NCBI RefSeq assembly: GCF_037975245.1 | Contig: NC_092577.1 | Span: 1,052,001-1,116,000 of the forward strand | Source: Apostichopus japonicus | Taxonomy: Eukaryota > Echinodermata > Holothuroidea > Aspidochirotida > Stichopodidae | Direction: 5' to 3' | DNA: 64,000 bases | Shown here: in pieces, positions 1 to 13,616 of the stretch | How positions within the stretch are numbered: the first letter of the stretch is position 1 | Layout: each line of letters starts with the position of its first letter | Program-made: the position numbers and the translations under genes | The notes under the pieces: model-generated | The model's input: only the letters and a program-made list of their open reading frames with translations | The model's database searches: none | What the model was told of the DNA's origin: nothing

Positions 1-304
1 AAGTCCTGTGTACGTCACTGATCTCACATCATATTCACTACCAAATATTGGAAATGAGATAAGAACCCTCTGGCAGAGAGAGGTACATGCGCAGCTACTA
101 CCGTAGCACAGGGAAGGACAAAAATATAGTCTCATCTTCTCGTGTTAAACACAATTCTATCCTACCGGGACATTGGGAGCATATGTGGGCTAAACATTGG
201 CCAGCCTAGTGTTAGGTTATATCCTACATAAATACATTCAGCACATTCCCACAACAATCAAATTGTGTAGACTAAATAAAAGAACAAAACAACAAGTCTT
301 CCTT

Positions 305-1991
305 TTATCCGTACTGTTGGAATTTCTTTTCGTTGAGCTCAATGTTACGCATACTTTCTTCATACCGTAGCTGGGCTAGTTTCCTTGACAACACGTACAA
401 ATGTAAGTTTGTGCCTCGACCGAGAACCAGCGGCTCATCACGTTTCTCGATTATATCAGGCTGTGTCCTATTTGTATGAATGAATGAAAATGATTGAGCG
501 AACGTCTTACATTACACATGGCATCTCGTATTAATGAGAGCAAATATATGAGTTATTGTTAACCTTGAGGAGGAGGGGGGGGGGGGTGAGCATCGTATAA
601 CCAGTGGCATCGATAGCCAGGTCACTCCCTAAAGTAAATACGAAAATGGGAATAGATTATTTCCTATCCCATATTTCTTCGCCCCCCCCACCTCACCTCC
701 ACACTTGACCCAGAGCTGTCGCCCAATTAGCCATACTCCCCACTCTCGTCAGGCATGTACATAATTGCCCCCCCCCCCCTTTCACTTGTTCACTGCGTGG
801 GTGTGATGTATGTGTGTGTGTGCTCATCTGTGTATGTGTGAAATATACATTGTGGTCTGACGACATATAGCAGGTAAACCAACTCGTATATATATACGTT
901 GCCATATATCAGGGAAAATAAAAGGTCACATGTTATTTTCCTGTCAGTTACAAAAGGGTCCATATTTAAACTTACCCAAGCATCGGATTGGGCAGACCGT
1001 GATCACCGTTGACCGCTCTGTCTATTATGTCCAGGTTACCGGTTAACCGCGATATTAGATCTTGTAGTTCATCTTCGTAGATCTTAAGTAAGGTTTTTCT
1101 CAATAGAGACACGCCATCGAAAGAGTCCGATGGTGGAATTGAGTTTTCACTGTAAGAATTAAATACATCAATTTGTTTTGTCAATGAAGTAAAGAGACAT
1201 TCCGGTGACTGAAGTTGATTGGTTAGGACAATTATTTGCATGTTTAGGCTAAAACAACATACTTTATAGCAGTTTGTATGACGAAGATGTGAATGTTTGA
1301 AATTTGGCGGTATTTTGCATCTGGCAACCGTGACAGTGACCGACATCATTACTCATCAGGGCAATTGAAATAAAAAGAATTGTCTTTGTTTTTCTTTAAA
1401 ATATTTAAATCAGTTAACCACAGAGCAAACAATATTTCTACAAGTAAAGATGTAATTTTTTATTAGGAAATTCTAGATACAGCGACAACAAAAACGAAGC
1501 TAGGCAAAAAAATGTATCACATTTCAAAAATACATGTCTAGAACAAGAATATTATAATGATAGGAAAATACAGCTTTGAAGAACACCTGACGCGATGTCA
1601 TCACATATGATATGTTAGCCCACTGCCCTCCCCAATTCAATAAATGGCTCTTTCAAGGAGACTTATATGCTGGCCTAGATAAATCCTTCCCTGGAAAGAG
1701 ATCACAGTAGGTGGTTTCTGAATTGTTCAATGAACAGCTGCATATATTGCTGTTGATGTGTCCATAAAATGTTTCGTTTTTTTATACTAAATTGTCTCCT
1801 TTTGATTCAAATAAATCGAAGGCTAACTTACACTTCTGTAGAGATTACTCCATGGCCAGTAGTGCTTTCTTCTCTGCCTGGCGCAGGCGCACAATACACA
1901 CACAAAAGGACACTACAAATCACAATGCCTCTTATAGATGACCTCACGGATGACGTCATCATGGTAGCTCTATTGTTCCTTTGTCTACAAA
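305..1991 (-). CDS. CRH/DH44-like neuropeptide precursor, 3 coding exons
   Basis: Seen: three minus-strand exons join in phase. Exon 1 is 1991-1832 (acceptor gttttcag before 1991, ATG at 1962-1960, ends GAA GT before donor gtaagt). Exon 2 is 1149-976 (acceptor ttcttacag, donor gtaagt). Exon 3 is 467-305 (acceptor aaatag, stop TAA at 307-305). Both introns are phase 2. The product is 155 residues. Residues 1-27 form a signal peptide (hydrophobic GIVICSVLLCVYC, then APAPG). Residues 45-102 are an acidic, helix-prone spacer. KR at 110-111 releases residues 112-155, which start DEPLVLG and end NEKKFQQYG, so the last Gly would give a Tyr-amide. Family knowledge: CRH, urocortin and DH44 peptides are about 40-residue amidated helices preceded by dibasic sites, with an N-terminal xP motif, a VL..xL core and an N...F..x-amide end. 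All of these have counterparts here (EP, T..LHL, VLSRKL, NEKKFQQY). The CRH assignment is inference; an unrelated amidated hormone is the alternative. The gene structure is much surer than the family name. No AATAAA is visible downstream, so the 3' UTR may leave the window. Confidence 0.75.
308..439 (-). other. Predicted mature 43-residue amidated peptide of the CRH-like precursor
   Basis: This is the segment after the KR cleavage site (codons just above 439), running to the terminal Gly codon before the stop. It is predicted as a 43-residue peptide with C-terminal Tyr-amide. It is rich in Leu, Arg, Lys and Glu with helical spacing and contains no cysteine. An internal SRKL pair and a KK near the C-terminus could be secondary cleavage sites. 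Its length and the NEKKFQQY end are close to what DH44/CRH peptides show. The resemblance is judged by eye. Confidence 0.6.
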
Positions 1992-1999
1992 CTGAAAAC

Positions 2000-4090
2000 G
2001 CAAAAACAAAAAACGTAAAAATTATATATATATTACACGAAAGATCCATTTAAAATTTACAATCTATTTTTATGTTGTTCAACACTGTCCTATAACGATA
2101 TATACCAGTGGAGATCATTTGGTTGAATAGTCAAGTATTTATTTCAATTTGAATTTTACATTGTAAACTTATAATTAAAAATAAGTGTGCTACGAATTAT
2201 ACCGAAGCCTATTGGATAATTAATAATTAACACCTTAACGTTCATTTGAAATCAACAAAAATATACAGTGGGGTATCATTGTTTCATTAATTGTAATTTA
2301 CTTATGAGAAGTAAAAATTGCCGACAAAGTCAAAATAAATACATAAATAAATAAAAGATAAGTCATGTTGTAGCATTTATTTTATTACAATAAACGTAAA
2401 TTTTTTTTTTCAATGTAATTATGGCGTTTTCACAGAAAATGTCGTCAACACATTTGAAATCGCTGATGTTTGTAGACAGCAACTAAAAGTTGAAAAAAAA
2501 ATTGAACATAAATCAGCCTACTTTTAAAAGTTTGCCAAATATCACCATTTTGCAATTCGCACCCTTACCCAGGTAAAATTTTCTGAAAGACAGAGGGAAG
2601 GGGGTTAGGAAAACGGAGGGCGTTAGGGAGAGGGAGGGAGATATCGCCTCCCCTTAACCTCTTCCTCATGTCACAATATCCATCTTTGGGGGGGTGGGGG
2701 GTGTCGCAGAGATAATGAAGATGAAACTGGTGGTCACGGTATATCAAAGAGGATTGAACTGTACAGAGTGTCTGTGTTTGACTGATTGTGGTATATACGG
2801 TAAACCGCACTGGATATATTTATAGCCCTATACCACTGACCTAATTAGAATGTTTACGGTAGATTAACGTGCTTGTTATTTTTTTCCCATTTGTTTAAAT
2901 GTACGTCTCAATATGATAATTACTTTACAATGGTTCATTATCAATGTGTAAAGTTTGTACTCAACGGTGATAAAGCCCGATTGGTCTGTTCCAAAAATAA
3001 CAGCATATTTATGAACTTATCGATCTCCTTGTCCCAGTGACTTACCCTTGACAACTTGTATTCTTATCATGAAAGGTATTACATATATTACAATGGCGGA
3101 TGTAGAATTTCTTGGAAGAGGGCTCTGTGGGGGGGGGGGCGGGGGCGGGGGGCGGGGATGGTTACTACATAAATGACGGTGCGTCAATCAACATCGGTAA
3201 AAAACCAAACTTCCACGCGCCCGATTTTACCACTATGTACCTTGTTTGAACAAAGTTATGTTTGTAGGTAACGTTAAGTGAGTGCAACATTGAAACTTCG
3301 GGTTGTCTTGTCACTTTGCATCAAGCTGGACCATATGGAACGCCAAAAGTGCCACTACATATGATGACTGTATAACCTTAGGATGGCGTACTTGAGGTAC
3401 ACGGTGATGTTCTAAAGACACATTAATGTGAAGTAAAACTACATTATCATCATCATAATCACGATATCTTTGTGAATGAATATGATCCTGTGCTATATAG
3501 TCTGGAATCTGGTTAGTTTACTATGGAGTGCTGATATATGATACAGTAACACTGTGGAACAGCTGTTAGTCATGCTACAATAAAATCAGAATACAATTGG
3601 AATAATTCCACAAAAGAAAACTTAAACTGCACGAAAGGTTAAATTTGGGATGTCCTATAGACTCCAGGATAATTTAATAAGTCAAATTGAAGCTGAGGCT
3701 CTTGTGACAAAGATTCTTGTTAAAAGATCTTTGACACTTCACGGAAGAGCGGCTGTTTCATTTACATATCTCTGGGTAAATAAGGTGGTGGAAGGAGAGG
3801 AGGGGGGGGGGGGTTGATTCTACGGTAGCTAATACGTGAGGCAATGTGTGGACAAGTAAAATAGTTGGATTTGTTTTCTTTTACTTTTTTATGTTTTAAT
3901 TTTTACTTTTGGTTCATCTTTATTCTTTAATTCACTATAAACTTTTCCTTTTGCTGTTACGAAAAGTACAAGTAGTTTAAACTATATTGATAAACAAAGC
4001 TTCACCCGTGATTAATTAAAATCTGTGTGCTTGAAACATTTTCAAGTACTGAAAAGTGAATAGGAAAAGGGTTTGAGGGTTACCGTAAGA
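2000..4090. other. Upstream/intergenic stretch without recognised gene
   Basis: AT-rich sequence with several G-runs (2690-2700, 3129-3160, 3802-3813) and no exon I can support apart from the possible untranslated exon near 3046. Confidence 0.5.
3041..3060 (-). promoter_or_regulatory. Candidate donor of a 5' UTR exon for the CRH-like gene
   Basis: The first coding exon starts at a 3' splice site only 29 nt before its ATG, so an untranslated exon must lie upstream at higher coordinates. On the minus strand, CAAGG followed by gtaagt at 3046/3045 is a near-consensus donor about 1 kb upstream. A weaker ggtaagg donor lies near 2565-2572. Choosing between them needs RNA data. Confidence 0.25.
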
Positions 4091-4092
4091 AG

Positions 4093-4245
4093 GGAGGGGC
4101 AAGGGAGGGGCAAGGGAGGGGCAATTAGGAAGGGGCAAGGGAGGGGCAAGGGAGTGGCAAGGGAGGGGCAAGGGAGGGGCAAGGGAGGGGCAAGGGGTTG
4201 GCAAGGGAGGGGTAAGGGAGGGGCAAGGGAGTGACAAGGGATGGT
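4093..4245. repeat. 11-bp minisatellite (caagggagggg unit)
   Basis: About a dozen tandem copies of an 11-bp G-rich unit, with minor variants (caagggagtgg, caaggggttgg). It is strongly purine-biased on the plus strand. The proline/leucine-rich open frames on the minus strand are repeat artefacts. Confidence 0.9.
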
Positions 4246-4299
4246 CAAGTCTTTAAAGAGAACCTCAACGCACAGCATAATGTTTCATAATATTACTGA

Positions 4300-6722
4300 A
4301 TACCCATATCTCACACCATCCTGCCCCCTCCTTTCTTTATTATTCGATTTAAAATGAAGTAAAAGGCTTATTATTTCAAAATCATTTCAGACACAAACAC
4401 GCCTGCAGAAATGTTTACTTTTTCTTTTTCTTTGATGAGACATTTGAAAAGAAAAATCCTTATAACATGATACTGTATAGTCCTGTAGTTGATGATGGTA
4501 CTGTACATTAAAAATAGAAAAGTTATTTCCAGACGCCTAAAGTTAGACAAAAGTTTGGGTTCGAATACCACCCCCCTCCCCTTCCCCACTTCCATCGTCC
4601 GTTGCGTTATGCAACAACTGACAATTTAACTTAAACTTCTTATATATAAACGGATCACATCTCTTAGTCACAATGTGGATTTCCCCGATTTGCTCGTTAA
4701 AGAAAATGCAACGACACGTTTATATGATTTAATGACAAGTTAATAAATACATATTTAAATGTTAACCAATATAAATGTTATTATGTTCAATCGTCTTACC
4801 TTAAATCTAGTCAGTATCGTGACCGAAGACTTCAATTGCAAAGTTGTACGTTTTTTAAATTTTTTTGATAACTTTTTTTGGTTTTTCCGAGCTCACCACC
4901 TGTCATTGAAAGCCAGGGAACATTCGAAGGGTTGAGGCACTCAATCGTCTGGGTGTATCCTGGATCTCAAAATGTCAAACAATTGTTTTGTAATGGCCAG
5001 GATCCTGTCCTTAATATAAGGTGATCAAACAAGGGTACCGTGGCCCTGACGTGCCATTAGATTGTATGAAGTGAAATCGGCATCGATTTTCGAGGTATGG
5101 CCTACATTCACGACGGGTGTAGACTATTTTCAGAGAGAGAGAGAGAGAATCGGTTGCATTTTTTAAAATAAAGCTTTGTTTTCTTCAATTCTGTCTTGTT
5201 TTCGTATTTGCTCCAATTGGACGCAATCACTGATAATTTATTATTCTTCCCGATCCCCTTCTTCCGTATCAGGGATAACGTAGAAGTATGGCTCGTATTC
5301 TGCACCTTACAAATTTATATTGATAGTGTTCGAAAATAAATTTATCTAACACTTCATAGGTTATTTTAACAGTTTGTCAACAAAATTCTTCTGAATTTGA
5401 GATATGCGTTAACGGCCTAGTAACCTCCTCACGTGATCAAAGTATACTTATAGCCAGTAGCTTGTTTGCGCTTCTATTTGTCCCTTCGACATCAATTTGT
5501 TCAATGACTATATACCAATTTATTTACTTCTTGTCAACTACAATTGATTAATATCTAAGCAAAATATGAAGGGTGCCCTTCCACCAACTTAATCACAGAA
5601 CAGACCTTAATAGATTTTAATTTGTTTGGTAAACAATGTTAAGTATTTAAGATTAGTGTTATCTGTTGCTTTAAAAGTTGAAAAATAACTTATATAAATA
5701 AATCCTTACATTTTGTAAATGAAGTATACAAACAGCATTGCTCATTCTAATTGTGAACTCTACTTAAAAAGCTTTTTAAATCAAGTGGTTTGTGTATTTA
5801 GCAAATACCAGTCTGTGTGGGGTTTTTTTTTCTTCTTTTTTTCAAATTGATTAACGAAGTATTGTTACGTAAAAATTGTATCTATGAAAAATAATGACAA
5901 TTACAAAATTACCAATTTTCTTTGAATGAAATGTGTGACGTCATCAATGACGTAACTCCTAAAAGTGAAAGCAGTTACTTGATCGACGTCGCAGTAGTTT
6001 GGTTAGTGGGTTCGGTACAGAATTGTAGTATTTACTGAAAAGTGTTAGTCTTCCATTGCGTCACATGACTAGTCACATGACCGGGATGTTCCTATAATTT
6101 ATTGTAATTGAAGAACCGTTTGGTTTTTCGTGTCCCGCCGAATTTTGTTGGATTTGTGAAACATATTCATATAACAGGTAATGGCATCGACTCTCCTATC
6201 CTCAGAAGACTGTCCAGTGCAGGTCATCATTTTTGCTTACCAATGATATGTCTCTCTGCCTGTGTGTCAATGCCCTTTCTCTTAAATGTTGGTTTTTAAT
6301 AAGGTATACTTTTCTTGACGCTATGCTATTTATTTATAGAACATTATTCCCTTGTTTTATTACTCTTTTTATTGGGGGGGGGGGGGGGGTTGTTACATTT
6401 TAGTAGGGCATACCCATAAACTTTCACGAAGAGAACAATTCCAACCACCTGACTAAGAATACACGGGGGATAAACGCTTTCGCGCCAAGTCAGTTTTGTA
6501 TGTAATGATATTTGACACAATAGTTCTTTAGCACAATAAATCGACTTCCCAAGGGGTACAAACTTTTGTGTCAGTTTACTCTAAAAGGGTACTATGGTGG
6601 CTTTGTAACATATCCTCCTGTCAAGCTGATGTACTTGGACACAGATCAACCCGTTTATCAATAGTGACAATGCATCGTAAATGCAACTGTGTAGTTCACT
6701 TTCAATGTACTGTAACGTTGTA

Positions 6723-6776
<54 letters not shown>

Positions 6777-9700
6777 AATGCTTAAACATGCTAAACCTTT
6801 AGACCTCATATAAGATTAAGAAGCAGGTGAGGTTATGACGTATCAATGGTTGTTGTCAATCATATCTTAGACATGCATGAATCCATAATGCTAATTCAAA
6901 CACTGGTATCGCATATTAATGAGCACTATCAGTTTCCTTTTATAGAATGTGATTCTCATTAGATTACCTGAATAATATCTTTGATCTGTCATTTTCTATA
7001 TCACCTTCGAAGCTGTTCCTCCTAGGGTAACACCATCAAGGTGGAATCTTGCATGCGTGACTACATGCGTTAGTTTCTTACTAAGTTGTGTGAATGAATT
7101 CTCATGGGTGTGCGCATGATACCAATATAACTATATCACATGTAGAGAGAACACACAACATGAATACAGGTCACTACGTGTCGGCCTATGTATTATACTA
7201 TGAATGATACTTTGTGTTAGTGGAGACTAGAAGTGATTTATAAGTAAAACAGTTTGCGACAGAAGTTAATGGGGAGGATATCGTAACATTCCTTGTCAAC
7301 ACGACTGTTCGTTTTATATGTGTCTGTCTGACTGTCCGTTTCGTTCTCCTTCCTTTCGTCTTTGATGATAGAAATTAAGTGATTAAAATTAAGCTATTTT
7401 TATAAATCATTGAAGGATGGTTTCCCCCAATATTCACGATACTTTTGGAGCAGCTGAACGCTGTCCAGTTTTAAACATACGTCACCAATAACACAGACAT
7501 TTCACTATCCAGATAAGCGTCTTATACGCTACTAGTGTCTCCAGTCGTAGTGATCGTTTGTTCGGAGCTATTGTCAAACTTATTGTTTTGAAACCATTAA
7601 TCACTAAGGGAACGTTCTTCTTAGGGCCAGGTAGACCGTAGTTGGTCCTGAGAGGCGGGAATGCTGGGTGAAAGGTCGTCCGAAGTCGAATTATATCTTA
7701 CTTTGTTTAGTCCAGAAAGTATGGATCACACATTTTAACCTTCAACACTGTATGGACTAACAGTAATGCGCAAGTCATCTTAAAGTCACAACAATGCATT
7801 CCATCCCATACAATCCCGCCCCTACGCACGTCCCTTTTCCAATCTCGTCACATATCACCCCATACCGTCCCGGTTTGTTCCCGTCTCGTCCCTTCACCTG
7901 CGTCTGTGCTCATGTCATCTTCTTCTACATGTTTACATCATCGTGAAAATTATAAACAATTATTGCAGTTTGTTCACATTCCTCCTTCTCTTTGCTTTGA
8001 AAACAATAATTATTTGCCACTACAACCTTCCCCTTGCTTTCTTCCGGTTGAAGTATGAAGGTATTTATGTGTGTGTGTGTGTTTAGGGGGGGGGGGGTGG
8101 ATGCTGGTAGGGATGGGTGGAGGGTAGCGGAAGGCATTGATACGGTCCACAAAATGAATACGTTATGAATACTGCTTAAATTTGTTTGAAGGTAAGTTTC
8201 CTGAATGTTTTTAACACTATAAAATCTAAGAAACAAAACAGGGGAGGAGTGTCAATAGGCTTGGGGTGGGGGCGAGGGGGGGGGTGGGAGGGTTTGAAGG
8301 TGCATTGAGCCAAGTCTAATAATAGAGGTAACAAGGTGGTGGTAAATATGACCATAGTTAACCTTTTCCTGTGTCTGTACAACATATTTACAAGACATTT
8401 TTGATTAACTCTTAACCAGGCCTTCGTGTGACCAAATGAACTTCTCTCCTGCGTTCGACAATACTTGAAGATTTAATTTATAACCGTTGACTGTTTAAAC
8501 TGATAACCTTTTAATTTATGAAGCGGGGATTATTGGGAAATGAAATGTTAGGAATTTCGAAACGTGTGAAAACAAAGCATGGATACTTTGAACCCTCAGA
8601 ATCGTTTGTTGTTTTAACGGTTGTTTAAACAATCTTGAACACTTGTTGAAGTCGGCAAGTTAAGAAAGAATAAATAACCCTCAACGCCATAGCCAAGAAA
8701 TAAGCCTAATTTATATGAAATTATGTGACCTTTCATACGCTCAGAGTTGATCACCTGCCGATGTGCGTTTTCGTTTTGTCATATTTCGGTAAATATGTTT
8801 AAGTCGATATGAGCCAATTTTCATCTTTCGCATTTGACCAAATTACTTTTTGGCTGAACTCCGAAAAAAAAATAAAAATAAAGTAAGAGCATGCGCATAA
8901 TAGAGGATTACATCGGTTAAACACTTGATGAATTATTCTGGGGTATTCTTTTTTGTTGTTGCTGCTCAAATTAATGTGCTACCGCCAGATTTAGAAACAA
9001 AAGCAAAACAAATGCAAAACCGATACTTACCTTCGGAGCACATTTCAATTTTTAATTTTGTCCATATTACCTTCGACTGATCTCCGGGAATTGTTTTTTG
9101 AGAGCGTATGAGAATATAAAATGCGTTATACACTTGATAAACTGTTTTCTTTTTTTTTTATAATTTATTTGATTCCGACAGATCTTAAAATACAAATACA
9201 AACGAACTAGAAGGGGTAAACAAAACAGTTCATTATGATAGAGATGTATATTACTAACTACCTCCCCCCCCCTCTTAATATATTAATATATTTTAAATTG
9301 TATAAAGTTTAATCTCAAAGGGCGGCCTCTTAGACAGCTGAATAATTTATAACCCTGCATATTTTCACGGTTGAAATTAAACGCCAGCAATGAAAGCCAT
9401 GCAAGTGTTTAACTGGGTAAATATGTTTATTATTTTGATATGTCTCATGAAACAACTTTTAAAAGTAGCACTTGTACCAAAACAATACATCTACGTGTAT
9501 ATTACGAAAAGAAAAAAAAACAATATAAGATAAATAATTCTTGGCAGTAGTGTGTTTGTGATTATGTTGTGTTTTAGACTTGTTCAAGTCTTTGATCTCT
9601 ATGAAGAAATATCAAACTGATACCTCCAAACAGAATAACGTTTCTTCCAGCTGTTTGTGGAAGCATTTGATAAAAACAAGTTTTTACCGTGTGGATTACT

Positions 9701-11270
9701 TATATGCATAACTTTAAATCAGTCCGGTTCACTCAAGAAATTTTAAGCCCGGGGCGGATCAAGTGTTTTTTTGTTGTTAATAGAGTGGATGTGGTCCAGA
9801 GGTTGCTTCTCAAAATTAGGGGGAGGGTGGAAATGGTCCCGAAACTGACATGGAGTCTTACTGAGTGTCATCATTTGTGATGGGTCTAAGTGCAGGTGGG
9901 TAAATTGTCGCCCGAGGGCATGTTCCCCCCCCCCCCCCATCCTGCAGAGCGCATTCATTGCTCTGTTGATCATCGTCGAGTAAACAATGTTTCCACTAGT
10001 GTGCAGTCGTGTTTCATTGTTACTGGGGGAATACATGGTTATAATTAAAACATTTAAGCTACCACAAGAGGGGGTCTCCTCCATAGAGGGGATCTAAATA
10101 AGTGTGGATAGTAGGACGATCGGTTTTATAAGTATACCAAGAAGGCATGTATCTCCCGACTCCGCCCCCCCCCCCTCCCGTCCCTCCCACCCAACCCCAT
10201 AGACACCCATGTAAGGAGCACGATGTTGGTGTTTATTCGAAAAGGGAACGAGCTTTCTAGGGTTTTTACACAAAGCTACTTCGCAAAATACAATTTGCTA
10301 ATTAATGTAGCTATGTATTATATAATCTCCCACTATATTTACAGCTATATTTCGTAGCTGTGTGATATAAACTCCCACTTTACCTTTGCAGCTATATTTC
10401 TTAGCTGTGTGTGTTATGTTGCAAGAAAAACAAATGTGATTGTATGAGTATATGTAAAACATATAGAGGGTTATGCGATTGAAAGGGCTAGAGACGTGAT
10501 ACTTTAAGCCCCTGGTGTTCAAACGTTTTTGGTGATTCAAATTTAACTGTTGATCTTCTTGTCGACCCGCCGGGGCGGATGTTGGTCCAAGGAGGGGGTC
10601 TACGGGGAGGAGATACCCCCTCCCAATTGAGAACTGGTTTTATGATCAAGGGTGTTTAGTTGTAAAATGTTGTTACATTTTAAGTTTTAAATATTTTAAA
10701 GTAATTTACCGATATGTTCAACACTTTATTTTCTTGCAAATATATTCGCGACCCTCCCCTCCCCTACCCGCCTCCCCCCCCCCAGCAATACACACGGCTT
10801 TCCATGGTTTGTCTATTTTTGTATTCCGTTACATACACGCACAACCGACGCCTATTATGTCTCCCTAACTCGTCTTATTATTCAAACCTGTTCAGTATCC
10901 GACAATCACATTACCTGCATTATCAGCTATACTTTCGCTTGACATTTTGTCCCTTTGGCAAAGGATGCAGAACAGAAACACTGACATATTCACGAACTGT
11001 GTTTCCTCTTTTCGTTTTACTATCAAAGCTGAGTTTTTCGTGGAATTGTCTACAGTTATTGAGTGCCATACCCGAGCGTTAATGGGGGTTGGAGGGGGGG
11101 GGGGGGTTAGCTTAACAAATCGAAAAAAATATGATGAAAAGATGCAAGCACGACAAGCGTTAGTGTTACAAAAGTAATATGTTTCATAAGCTTTTTAAAT
11201 TTTCCCCATTGAATTTAAACGATTGATGACTCGTACATTGTTGGCACTGCAACCAAATGATTGTACCAAC
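4300..11270. other. Long AT-rich stretch with no recognised gene
   Basis: I see only short chance open frames here. Landmarks are a GA run near 5134, a CRE-type TGACGTCA at 5936, a G16 run near 6374, a TA array at 6728-6769, and G or C runs near 8086, 8277, 9927, 10166 and 10778. No splice-bounded coding exon could be supported. Confidence 0.5.
6728..6769. repeat. (TA)n microsatellite
   Basis: Roughly 20 uninterrupted TA dinucleotides. Confidence 0.95.
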
Positions 11271-11277
11271 ACAGTTT

Positions 11278-11580
11278 CTAACCACACAATATCTGACCCA
11301 CATTGTATCTGACCCACATGGTATCTGACCCACATAATATCTGACCCACGTCGTATCTGACCCACACAGTATCCGACCAACATAGTATCTGACCCACATA
11401 GTATATGACACACATCGTATCTGACCCATCGTAATCTGTCCCACATCGTATCTGACCCACATCGTATCTGACCCACATCGTATCTGACCCACATCGAATC
11501 CGAACCACATAGTATCCGACCCACACAGTAGCTGATCCACATAGAAACCAACCCACACAGTAGCTGACCCACAAAGTATC
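11278..11580. repeat. 16-bp minisatellite (tctgacccacatcgta unit)
   Basis: About 18 copies of a 16-bp unit with point variants in the last four bases (ggta, ataa, agta, cgta). Since 16 is not a multiple of 3 and the unit lacks minus-strand stops, overlapping Cys/Gly/Trp-rich frames stay open. These are not proteins. Confidence 0.93.
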
Positions 11581-12580
11581 TGGATGTAAATGTTACGTGC
11601 CGTGGTAATATGTTTTGGTCAAGGTTTTCTAGTAACGCATGCGCAAGTGCATGTATGACCTCTGACTACTACATATTCATGAAGGAAAGATCCTGGATAG
11701 CTACTCGACTATCAACAATGGCTACGAATATTCGGAAGGATAAATTATTTATTGTTCGTGATGTGAATTTTATCTTCATACAGATGGACTAAGCTGACTG
11801 GCTTTGAGTCGCAGGTAAAGTCTTCTCTAAATTCTTTCCTTAGTTTAAAGGCTTACGTTGTTGTCAACTTGTGCTATAACACAAATGACACTGCTGTTTC
11901 TCTGAGTGCAATACATTAGCGCGTATTGTAGTGATTGCGCGATAACACCGTTAACATTGTCACCATAGAATAGATAAGCGCTGCTGCTAAAACTTAGGCA
12001 GCGCATATCACCCAATCATTCACATCCTCGCAAGAAAATATCCATAGTAAATTTTTTTTCTCCCTTTTTCTGAAGGATATATGCTCATAGGAACACGTGT
12101 TCTTTGTTCTTGGAAATTCATTTACTATAATAAATGTAGCCTAACTGTGACCAACAGTCATGAATATTAAACAGAAAGAATGCAAAACAAGTTCTAATGC
12201 ATGCGTGTAAGTAATGTTCCGAACTGGATGATTTATGAATCTTTGCATCGTATTTTCATTAAATTTGCTCATCTCTTGCGAATTGACTAACATTTAGCAG
12301 AAGATAAACGTACACGTGATTGATCGATTTGGACTAATCGGAGTTATTATTGTCATCAGGTGATATATTTCAAGATGATTACAAGGCTAGGCCTATAGAT
12401 GCAAATGCTATGGATACCAGTATCGTTCGTATACGTGAGTAATAAACCAGAGTAAATACCTTTCAAAGAAGTGACATATAATTGAGTAAGATTAAATATC
12501 ATCCATATTGCCAAACATTAATCAATACAGCCTTCATATATATATGGAACGCCAAAAAAGGACATCATTTCAGTAACTGT

Positions 12581-12822
12581 GGAGTGTTAGCTCAGTGGTT
12601 AACACCGGTGCCTTTCAATCATAAGGTCCCCGGTTCGAGTCACTCCCAGATTAATGTATGTCGTCCAGTTACAGAGTTGTTGACAATTAACAATTCATAA
12701 TCATGGACGTTAAAATATGAATGTGAGAGACTGACTTCGGTCAGCTTGCGGCTTTGATAAGCCAATGAGGCTTCTTCGCGAGTTCCTGCTTGCAGGAGGA
12801 TCTAATATACATACATACATAC
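12581..12822 (+). mobile_element. tRNA-derived SINE, copy 1
   Basis: The head at 12581-12648 is tRNA-like: a GGAGTGT acceptor strand pairs with TCACTCC, with an A box TTAGCTCAGTGG and a B box GGTTCGAGTC. The body contains the dyad tcctgcttgcaggagga and the segment gataagccaatgaggcttc. The 3' tail is a short (ATAC)n run. The same body occurs at 20431 (plus) and 39780 (minus), defining a family. The internal pol III promoter looks intact in this copy. The source tRNA cannot be named with confidence. Confidence 0.88.
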
Positions 12823-13330
12823 AACTCTAATTTGCAGTCACAAGTATTTCTGCGACATCAAATTGAATGTCAGCTAATGTAAATTTCATTTCTGTATCAT
12901 TCTGTGCCACTGAATATTATCGCGTTTGATCATGCGCAATCATGATACAGATGTTACGTCATCTACTATTACTGTAGAGTGGTACTCAGAACTGAAGTGG
13001 GACTCGAATCTACTCCATATACGTGAAATATTTATTCCATCCTACTAACGTCATGTCATTTCTTGTTAAACCGGTCGTAAGAAGATTATAGAATGCATTC
13101 TTTGCACTTGACGTGATGAAGGGAACTTCAAAAGAGCCAATATCTGCACTTAAATTTTCAATGTCAATGTAAGTGACGTCATTTTCCAATTGAAAAAAAA
13201 CCCATCTTCATACACAGTATAGTCGAAAGTATGTTTCGATGAAACCAATCAAGTTAATAGGATCTCTTCTAAGACGTCAGCTTTTCCTTGTTTTTCTTTC
13301 TTTCATTGTTTATTGATGAAATCCACTTTC

Positions 13331-13616
13331 AGAGTTTTATCCTCTAGAGATGCTAAAACTATATAGATACGCGGAAATAATTCCAAAATTAGATGTTTTG
13401 TCACGGTACACCCACCCACGGAGCACACGCCCTCAAAAGTTCAAAGTCCGGAACACGTTAACCAAATACTTAACAAAGATAAGAAAGGATCTCATGACGT
13501 CGAAGCAAATAAATCAAGCAAATTATTGTAAATTTCTCTGCAAAATGTGTGTATTATGTAACCTGTTTCTCCGAAGCTCATTTACACAATATTATTGCAC
13601 ATCTAAAGCCTTGTAA
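13331..13616 (+). other. Unassigned ORF with possible exon borders
   Basis: An acceptor-like cactttcag precedes an open frame (SEFYPLEMLKLYRYAE start, stop TAA at 13614-13616). It includes a basic stretch (KFKVRNTLTKYLTKIRK) and a Cys cluster (CKFLCKMCVLC). A weak donor-like gtaaat lies near 13529. I recognise no family. It may be a decayed exon or a chance frame. Confidence 0.15.

Noticed and set aside
11184-11574. Cys/Gly/Trp repeat protein on the minus strand
   Set aside because: Three frames of the same 16-bp minisatellite are open at once. The period is not a multiple of three.
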